From: an uncultured bacterium
GTDB lineage: Bacteria > Verrucomicrobiota > Kiritimatiellia > RFP12 > UBA1067
NCBI GenBank assembly: GCA_946401765.1
Contig: CAMIVJ010000077.1
Span: forward strand, 1 to 9,890
Length of the DNA stretch: 9,890 nt
Direction: 5' to 3'
The notes under the pieces: model-generated
What the model saw: the letters and a program-made list of their open reading frames with translations, nothing else
Told to the model about the DNA's origin: nothing
The model's database searches: none
Shown here: piece by piece, positions 1 to 3,743 of the stretch
Layout of the letters: the number at the start of each line of letters is the position of its first letter
How positions within the stretch are numbered: position 1 is the first letter of the stretch
Program-made: the position numbers and the translations under genes

Positions 1-17
1 TGCGTGGAGTAACCACG

Positions 18-266
18 ATGAAGGAGCTTGATGCGATTCCTATGCTGCAGCCTGGCCCTGAGCCGAACAACAAGATGATCGACGAGGCGCACAGACGCGG
101 TGTACGGTCCGTGCGCCTTGCCTCGTACCGTCAGGCATGCCGCGAGGGCTGGGCGCCTGCGCCGACGAACGACGTGCAGCGCGCGATCTTCGAACAGGTC
201 AAGGCCGACAAGGAGCGCGGCCCCACGAATCCGATCACCATTCCACCGCCTAACGCCGCGAAGTAG
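18..266 (+). CDS. Hypothetical 82-residue protein, first gene of a two-gene unit
   Basis: I do not recognise this family. The ATG follows a GGAG ribosome-binding site (6-9) at normal spacing. The protein has no signal peptide or membrane segment. Its middle is Arg/Ala-rich and probably helical (residues 20-70), and its C-terminus is Pro/Thr-rich (PITIPPPNAAK). The next gene starts only 3 bp after this stop, so the two are probably cotranscribed and translationally coupled. The neighbour is a GspF-N-like membrane protein, so this could be a soluble partner of that protein, but that is only context. The coding call rests on the SD, the tight spacing and a normal protein composition. No reading frame on the other strand looks more convincing. 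Confidence 0.6.
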   Translation: MKELDAIPMLQPGPEPNNKMIDEAHRRGVRSVRLASYRQACREGWAPAPTNDVQRAIFEQVKADKERGPTNPITIPPPNAAK

Positions 267-269
267 GCC

Positions 270-1175
270 GTGCTGTTTTCATACACATATCGCTCAAGCG
301 ACGGGCAGCGCCATTCCGCCGAGATCGAGGCGGAAAGCCGCGATGCGGCGTTTGCCGCCATCCGACGGGAGCTTGGCGTAAAGCCGATCAAGGTCGTTGC
401 GGCTGAAGGCGCGCAGCCGCCAGCAGTCGGCAAGGGCGCTGCGGCGGCAGGCCTGAAGCCAGCGTTCGTGGCGGCAGGCGTGCTGATCGCGGCTGTTCTT
501 GGCGGCGGCGTGTGGTGGCTTGCGGGTCGCGGACGCACTCCGGCGCAGTTCACGGTGAACACGCCTCAGGGTCCGGTGACCTACACCGTTGCCACGCCGC
601 TGCCGCGTCAGAGCATACCGGGCGACAGGCGGCGCATAGAGGCGGCGATGGGGATTCGCGAGTCCGATGGAAGGGGCGGCGCGTTCGCAAGCCCAGCCGA
701 GCGCCTGCTTGCCCGCTTCGCCGAGCCTGGGCGCACAGTCTCGGCAGACGACGCAGCGCGGCCGGACGACGATGAATTCCGCAAAGTCCTGCATAGCCCA
801 GTCCGCATCGCCTCCACGGACTTCACTGAGGTTGTGGACCTCAAGCGCATCGTTGCCGGCATGAAGCGCGAGATGGCGGCGTACCTCGCCGGAGGCGGCA
901 AGGTGGAGCAGTATCTTTCGGAGCTCGTCAAGAGGCAGCGGCTGGAGATATCGTACCGCGAGAACGCGGAGAAGCGCCTTTCCGAGTTGCTTGGCGCTCT
1001 GGGCGCAGGCGGTGGCGGCGATGCTTCTGCAAAGGCGTCCTCCGCCGAAGCAAAGAAGGCGGCTTACGCCTACTGGCTCAAGGCAAACGCCTCCCTCAAG
1101 TCGATGGGCATCTACGAGCTGCCGCTGCCTGACCTGCTGCACGGCTATCAGGCTGGCCTAGGCCTGGACGAGTGA
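270..1175 (+). CDS. Single-pass membrane protein with GspF/PilC N-domain-like N-terminus
   Basis: This is a 301-residue protein with a GTG start 3 bp after the upstream stop. Residues 1-43 (MLFSYTYRSSDGQ, then AEIEAESRDAAFAAIRREL and KPIKV) resemble the small N-terminal segment that opens type II secretion GspF and type IV pilus PilC proteins. That likeness is from memory of the family pattern, not from a search. One membrane segment follows at about 65-86 (AFVAAGVLIAAVLGGGVWWL). The rest has a short Thr/Val-rich linker (91-115), an acidic patch (158-170), a charged helical stretch (185-240) that may form a coiled coil, and an Ala/Lys-rich helix (252-278). The large membrane domains of GspF are absent, so it is not a complete GspF. 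It may be an accessory protein of a secretion or pilus-like system, or an unrelated membrane protein that borrowed the domain. It converges on the integrase gene with a 16-bp gap and no visible terminator. Confidence 0.65.
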   Translation: MLFSYTYRSSDGQRHSAEIEAESRDAAFAAIRRELGVKPIKVVAAEGAQPPAVGKGAAAAGLKPAFVAAGVLIAAVLGGGVWWLAGRGRTPAQFTVNTPQGPVTYTVATPLPRQSIPGDRRRIEAAMGIRESDGRGGAFASPAERLLARFAEPGRTVSADDAARPDDDEFRKVLHSPVRIASTDFTEVVDLKRIVAGMKREMAAYLAGGGKVEQYLSELVKRQRLEISYRENAEKRLSELLGALGAGGGGDASAKASSAEAKKAAYAYWLKANASLKSMGIYELPLPDLLHGYQAGLGLDE

Positions 1176-1191
1176 GCTGCCCCGCTTTCAT

Positions 1192-2136
1192 CTACAGCAG
1201 ATCGACCACACGCACTCCCTCTACGTTGACGGCGCTGGGATCGGCGTAGTAGTGCATGACAGTGCGTATGTCGTCGCCGCTGATGGAGGAAGCCACTTCG
1301 GCGCCGAACTTCTGGTAGATGTGGTCGATGCATATCTTGCGCAGCTCGTAGCATCCCTTCGGGCCGGTGAATATCCTCAGCGTTCTGAGTTCGCGGTTGA
1401 GGCGCACGAACACGTCGCGCGCGCATGGCACGACGAGCTGCGAATCGCGGTTCTCGTTCTTTGTCCAGCCGCGGCGCTTGTCGTGGGGAATGCCGTGGCC
1501 GTGATAGGCGCAGAGGCGCGTCCAAATGTCGCCATGCACTGGCCAGGCAACGATTCTTCCGGAGGAGAGGCGCGTCTTGTGAGGAGTGTAGCAAAGGATG
1601 GTGCGCCCGTCCTTCGCGCGGAAATCTGACCACCGCAGGCGTTCCACGTCGCCGTTGCGCATGGCGAACTCCAGCATGAGAGTGGCGAGCACCCACTCGC
1701 GCGCGTCGCGCCGTTTTTCGAGTCCGGCGTACCACTCCTTGACCTTTGCGAGAACGGTCGAGTCCGGGCGGACGTATCTCGGCGACTGGCGCCTGCACGA
1801 CGGCATCTCCAGCTGCGGCAGTGTCCATCCTCTTTCCGCGTAGTAGCGGCGCGTCCATTTCGCGAACAGCTTGCGCATGGAATAGAGATAGCTCCACACG
1901 GAGATGGGCTTCAGGCTGGAGCATCTGGCGGCGTCGAGGATGCGCTCCAGCCGCGCGCGGGTGAGAACCGAGACCGGTTCGTCGAGCGCGATGCCGCCGA
2001 TTTCGCAGAGCCGGTGCGTTCCGCCCACTGCGCTGGCCACGGTCTTCTCGCATGGACGCTCCATCCTCATGCGCTCGATGGCGGCGAACTTCTGGTATGC
2101 TTCCATGAGCATTCTGATTGTCGGTGTAGTCTTCAT
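1192..2136 (-). CDS. Tyrosine recombinase/integrase family protein
   Basis: This 314-residue protein has the layout of a phage-type tyrosine recombinase: an N-terminal helical core-binding region (about 1-105) and a C-terminal catalytic domain (about 125-314). The box I arginine is in AMRNGDVERLRWSDF (R160), the beta-hairpin lysine in CYTPHKTRLSSGR (K187), the box II arginine in YELRK (R266), and the nucleophile in VMHYYADP (Y296, possibly Y297). Two usual histidines seem replaced: box II HxLR is YELR (Y263), and the LGH histidine aligns with G287 in SISGDDI. I chose the ATG at 2136 because AGAGGA lies just upstream, whereas a start at 2190 would run into the CACGANN repeat array. The gene diverges from the rpmI-rplT unit and converges on the 301-residue membrane protein. 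It may belong to an integrated element or be a domesticated recombinase. No flanking attachment-site duplication was found. Confidence 0.88.
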   Translation of the reverse strand: MKTTPTIRMLMEAYQKFAAIERMRMERPCEKTVASAVGGTHRLCEIGGIALDEPVSVLTRARLERILDAARCSSLKPISVWSYLYSMRKLFAKWTRRYYAERGWTLPQLEMPSCRRQSPRYVRPDSTVLAKVKEWYAGLEKRRDAREWVLATLMLEFAMRNGDVERLRWSDFRAKDGRTILCYTPHKTRLSSGRIVAWPVHGDIWTRLCAYHGHGIPHDKRRGWTKNENRDSQLVVPCARDVFVRLNRELRTLRIFTGPKGCYELRKICIDHIYQKFGAEVASSISGDDIRTVMHYYADPSAVNVEGVRVVDLL

Positions 2137-2180
2137 TGTATTCCTCTGTAGATAGTAGGTGGCCCTACGTTCCCCAGAGC

Positions 2181-2213
2181 CACGAACCACGAGTCACGAA
2201 CCACGAGTCACGA
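2181..2213. repeat. Heptamer tandem array CACGANN, about 5 units
   Basis: Four full 7-bp units and one partial unit run without a gap: CACGAAC, CACGAGT, CACGAAC, CACGAGT, CACGA. The array lies between the integrase start (2136) and the rpmI promoter (2230), so it is upstream of both divergent genes. It is one of several 7- or 8-bp arrays in this window that share unit length but not sequence. Confidence 0.85.
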
Positions 2214-2229
2214 TTTTCTCATTTGCGCC

Positions 2230-2258
2230 TTGCTTTCGGTCGCTGAATTTGATACACT
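2230..2258 (+). promoter_or_regulatory. Candidate promoter of rpmI-rplT (extended -10)
   Basis: A -35-like TTGCTT (2230-2235) is followed by a 17-bp spacer and TACACT (2253-2258), with a TG one base before the -10 (2250-2251). The -35 is weak (3 of 6 to TTGACA) and the -10 matches TATAAT at 4 of 6, so the extended TG would matter. Transcription would begin near 2265, giving a leader of about 68 nt before rpmI. Confidence 0.5.
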
Positions 2259-2275
2259 ATGCGCCGTTTTTCCGT

Positions 2276-2308
2276 CTGGATCGGGCTCAAAACCGACTGC
2301 CCGACCGG
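2276..2308 (+). promoter_or_regulatory. Hairpin in the rpmI leader, possible bL20 autoregulatory site
   Basis: CTGG-A-TCGGGC (2276-2286) pairs with GCCCGA-CCGG (2299-2308). This gives a stem of about 10 bp (one G-U pair) with a single bulged A and a 12-base loop, ending about 25 bases before the rpmI start. In other bacteria bL20 represses its own operon by binding leader structures that mimic its 23S rRNA site, so this placement is suggestive. The link to bL20 is inference. The stem itself is seen directly. Confidence 0.4.
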
Positions 2309-2332
2309 TAAGGAACAGAAAAGGACAACAAA

Positions 2333-2530
2333 ATGCCTAAGATGAAAACCAAGAAGTGCGCCACAAAGCGCATGAAAATGTCGGCTACGGGAAAGGTTAT
2401 GCGTTCCCAGGGTGGCAAGGCCCACCTGAACGGCTACAAGAGCCGCGGACGCAAGCGCAATCTCCGTGGCATTACAGTCACTGACGCCACCGTCTCGAAG
2501 ACGATGCACCGCATGCAGCCGTACGCCTAA
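2333..2530 (+). CDS. rpmI: 50S ribosomal protein bL35
   Basis: This 65-residue protein is typical in length for bL35, a component of the large ribosomal subunit. The N-terminus MPKMKTKKCATKRMKMSATGKV matches the family pattern MPKMKTxxxxxKRFKxTGTGK, and the C-terminus ends in the expected basic stretch and PYA. The Arg/Lys-rich middle (GYKSRGRKRNLRG) corresponds to the usual KSSKRKRRLR segment. An AAAGGA ribosome-binding site lies just upstream of the ATG. rplT follows after 13 bases, and its SD overlaps this stop codon, which points to coupled translation. In many bacteria infC precedes rpmI. Here the upstream neighbour is a divergent integrase and infC is absent. Confidence 0.97.
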   Translation: MPKMKTKKCATKRMKMSATGKVMRSQGGKAHLNGYKSRGRKRNLRGITVTDATVSKTMHRMQPYA

Positions 2531-2543
2531 GGAGGAATGAACC

Positions 2544-2894
2544 ATGTCTCGTGCAACTAACGCTCCCGCTTCCCGCGAACGTCGCCGTCGCCGCCTGAAA
2601 CTCGCGAAGGGTTTCCGCGGCGCCCGCTCCAAACTCTTCCGCACCGCGACAGAGGCCGTTGACCGCGCCCGTCGCCTTGCGACCATTCACCGCAAGCTGA
2701 AGAAGCGTGACTTCCGTCACCTCTGGATCGCCCGCATCAACGCGGCCACCCGCGCCGAGGGCATCAGCTACAGCGCCTTCATCGCCGGGCTCATCCGCGC
2801 AGGCGTCACGCTCAACCGCAAGATGCTCAGCGAGATCGCCATCAACGATCCTGAAGGCTTCAAGCAGATCATCGACATCGCCAAGAAGGCGTAA
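2544..2894 (+). CDS. rplT: 50S ribosomal protein bL20
   Basis: This is a 116-residue protein, normal for bL20, which binds 23S rRNA early in large-subunit assembly and in several bacteria represses its own operon. Diagnostic stretches are LKLAKGFRGARSKLFRTA (19-36), the very conserved FRHLWIARINAATR (57-70) and the C-terminal YSAFIAGLIRAGVTLNRKMLSEIA. The N-terminal tail is more arginine-rich than usual (RERRRRR). The strong SD AGGAGG overlaps the rpmI stop (TAAGGAGG). A Rho-independent terminator at 2932-2958 closes the unit. pheS, which often follows in other phyla, is not here. Confidence 0.97.
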   Translation: MSRATNAPASRERRRRRLKLAKGFRGARSKLFRTATEAVDRARRLATIHRKLKKRDFRHLWIARINAATRAEGISYSAFIAGLIRAGVTLNRKMLSEIAINDPEGFKQIIDIAKKA

Positions 2895-2931
2895 GTCGAG
2901 ATCCGAGTACAATTCAGGAGCTCGAAATGCG

Positions 2932-2958
2932 AAAGGCACGGCGAGAGCCGTGCCTTTT
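2932..2958 (+). terminator. Rho-independent terminator after rplT
   Basis: AAAGGCACGGC (2932-2942) pairs with GCCGTGCCTTT around a GAGA loop (2943-2946), a GNRA-type tetraloop. The stem is about 11 bp, ends in an A/T-rich base and leads into TTTTCT. It lies 37 bases after the rplT stop and cleanly ends the rpmI-rplT transcript. Confidence 0.92.
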
Positions 2959-2960
2959 CT

Positions 2961-2988
2961 AGTTCAGAGTTGGAAGTTCAGAGTGTTG
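2961..2988. repeat. Heptamer tandem array AGTTCAG, 4 units
   Basis: Four 7-bp units follow the terminator with no gap: AGTTCAG, AGTTGGA, AGTTCAG, AGTGTTG. It opens the 785-bp gene-free region 2959-3743 and has the same unit length as the arrays at 2181, 3349, 3706 and 6330. Confidence 0.7.
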
Positions 2989-3037
2989 CATCGTCGAGCG
3001 AGTCGTAGTGAAACGTCAAGATGCTAATATGATGGAG

Positions 3038-3216
3038 GCGCTTGCGCGCGACCACTGAAGCCGTGCGTGACGGCAATCGCTGACGCGATCCATCGCGGCG
3101 CGACGGCGCATGGTCCCGAGGCTGGCGCCTCGGCCAGCGCCGCCTCGCCGCGATGCGCCTTCGGCTTGCCGTCACGCACGGACGCGGAAGCGGCCTTCGG
3201 CCGACACGGAAGTGCG
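3038..3216 (+). repeat. Structured multi-stem element, copy A
   Basis: This GC-rich, gene-free stretch folds into nested stems. In order it shows a 23-base lead segment (3038-3060); an outer stem P1 of 16 perfect pairs (3061-3076 with 3166-3181); a small hairpin ATCGC/GCGAT (3076-3089); a 10-bp stem P3 (3091-3100 with 3146-3155) enclosing CCGAGGC/GCCTCGG (3116-3122 with 3127-3133); then ACGCGGAA (3182-3189); hairpin P6 CGGCC-TTC-GGCCG (3191-3203); and ACACGGAA (3204-3211). A second copy lies inverted at 3498-3681 with the same order and spacing but different stem sequences that still pair. It could be a structured RNA, a palindromic mobile unit, or a DNA structure. No open reading frame here looks real. 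Confidence 0.8.
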
Positions 3217-3250
3217 CAGAAACATTTCTGAACCAGTTGCAAGGCCTTTC

Positions 3251-3313
3251 TTGTTTTCGCTATTGGGAGTTTAGGAGTCTTGGAGTCTCCTAATCTCCCA
3301 ATAGCGAAAGCAA
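3251..3313. repeat. Long palindrome with 27-bp arms, octamer-periodic
   Basis: The arm 3251-3277 pairs with 3287-3313 around a 9-base loop. There is one T:T mismatch and one position that would be a G-U pair in RNA. GGAG recurs at 3266, 3274 and 3282, and CTCC at 3287 and 3295, so both arms have an 8-bp period. There is no T-run on either strand right after the stem, so it is not a standard terminator. Confidence 0.85.
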
Positions 3314-3348
3314 TTAACGTGCGCCAGTGGCAGAGGGTTTCGCCCAAC

Positions 3349-3390
3349 CTCGAATCTCGAACTTTGGACTCTAGACTATGGAACACTATG
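3349..3390. repeat. Degenerate heptamer array, about 6 units
   Basis: The stretch divides evenly into 7-bp units: CTCGAAT, CTCGAAC, TTTGGAC, TCTAGAC, TATGGAA, CACTATG. The first two units are nearly identical and the later ones drift, keeping a central GA or GGA. It runs directly into the first GGGGACTG palindrome. Confidence 0.55.
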
Positions 3391-3469
3391 GGGGACTGCC
3401 CCCGCGTTTTCCGTAGTTTACAAGTTTGCAAGTTTACAAGTTTTGAATCTTGACGGGGACAGTCCCCCA
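3389..3469. repeat. Paired inverted GGGGACTG-type palindromes
   Basis: TGGGGGACTGCCCCCG (3389-3404) recurs in inverse orientation at 3454-3469 with 15 of 16 bases matching. Each copy is itself a near palindrome (GGGGACTG-CCCC). They flank about 50 bp that hold an octamer array. From memory, such palindromes are reminiscent of REP-type elements mobilised by IS200-like (RAYT) transposases. No such transposase gene is in this window. Confidence 0.7.
3416..3447. repeat. Octamer tandem array GTTTACAA, 4 units
   Basis: GTTT recurs at 3416, 3424, 3432 and 3440, exactly 8 bp apart: GTTTACAA, GTTTGCAA, GTTTACAA, GTTTTGAA. It sits between the two GGGGACTG palindromes. Confidence 0.8.
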
Positions 3470-3497
3470 CTCTCTAATCCTCTGTTTCTCCTGTTCT

Positions 3498-3681
3498 CCG
3501 TGCCATTCCGCGTCCCGCGAAGCGGGTTTCCGCGTCCGTACGCAGGACGAAACCCGCAGGGTTGCGGCACGGCGCGACGCGGGCGGCGAGGCGAAGCCTC
3601 AGGCCGGCACGCGCCGCGCCGCCCGCAAATCGCCGTAGGCGATTCGGCCTGCGTTCGGATTCAGTGGTCGCGCGCAAGCGC
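3498..3681 (-). repeat. Structured multi-stem element, copy B (inverted)
   Basis: Read on the minus strand, this repeats the architecture of 3038-3216. The lead segment 3681-3659 matches copy A over its first 21 bases exactly and 22 of 23 overall. The outer stem P1 is CCGAACGCAGG with CCTGCGTACGG (plus-strand 3648-3658 and 3536-3546), 10 pairs around one A:A. Next come P2 AATCGCC/GGCGATT (3628-3644), P3 GCGGGCGGC/GCCGCCCGC (3618-3626 with 3579-3587) and an inner GAGGC-TTC-GCCTC (3588-3600). After P1 the minus strand reads ACGCGGAA (3535-3528), P6 CCCGC-TTC-GCGGG (3526-3514) and ACGCGGAA (3513-3506). An alternative hairpin (3522-3530 with 3549-3557) would compete with P1 and P6. No convincing gene overlaps. 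Confidence 0.8.
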
Positions 3682-3705
3682 ACACCCTTCGAGCCATGAA
3701 TGCGT

Positions 3706-3736
3706 ACTAGGCACTAGGCACGAACTATGCTATACT
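3706..3736 (+). promoter_or_regulatory. Heptamer array and extended -10 promoter of the DUF5107 gene
   Basis: Units ACTAGGC (3706-3712), ACTAGGC (3713-3719) and ACGAACT (3720-3726) lead into ATGC and TATACT (3731-3736), with a TG at 3728-3729. A -35-like TAGGCA (3708-3713, 4 of 6 to TTGACA) lies exactly 17 bp before the -10. The same arrangement recurs at 6345-6382. Transcription should start near 3743, right at the ATG. Confidence 0.65.
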
Positions 3737-3743
3737 TTTGCTC

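Noticed and set aside
1..12. TGC GTG GAG TAA could be the last codons of an upstream gene ending 5 bp before the 82-residue protein.
   Set aside because: Three codons are too few to support a gene. It is plausible but cannot be shown from this window.
294..1142. Minus-strand open frame of 282 residues opposite the membrane protein.
   Set aside because: It lacks an SD and has no recognisable motif. The plus-strand frame has a membrane segment, a GspF-N-like start and tight coupling to the gene before.
1148..2053. A 301-residue minus-strand open frame overlapping the integrase in another frame.
   Set aside because: Its composition is Arg/Pro/His-rich and unlike a folded protein. The integrase frame carries the recombinase motifs and an SD.
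2137..2190. Upstream start for the integrase at 2190.
   Set aside because: The extra 18 residues would come from the CACGANN repeat and the intergenic region. The ATG at 2136 has an AGAGGA site.
3251..3313. Rho-independent terminator.
   Set aside because: No T-run follows the stem on either strand, and a proper terminator already lies at 2932-2958.
3024..3470. Minus-strand open frame of 148 residues across copy A and the palindromes.
   Set aside because: It runs through inverted repeats and stem sequences that explain the base pattern better than a protein does.
3038..3681. Single transposon with terminal inverted repeats at 3038-3058 and 3661-3681.
   Set aside because: The terminal match is explained by two whole inverted copies of a structured element. 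There is no transposase and no clear target-site duplication at the borders.
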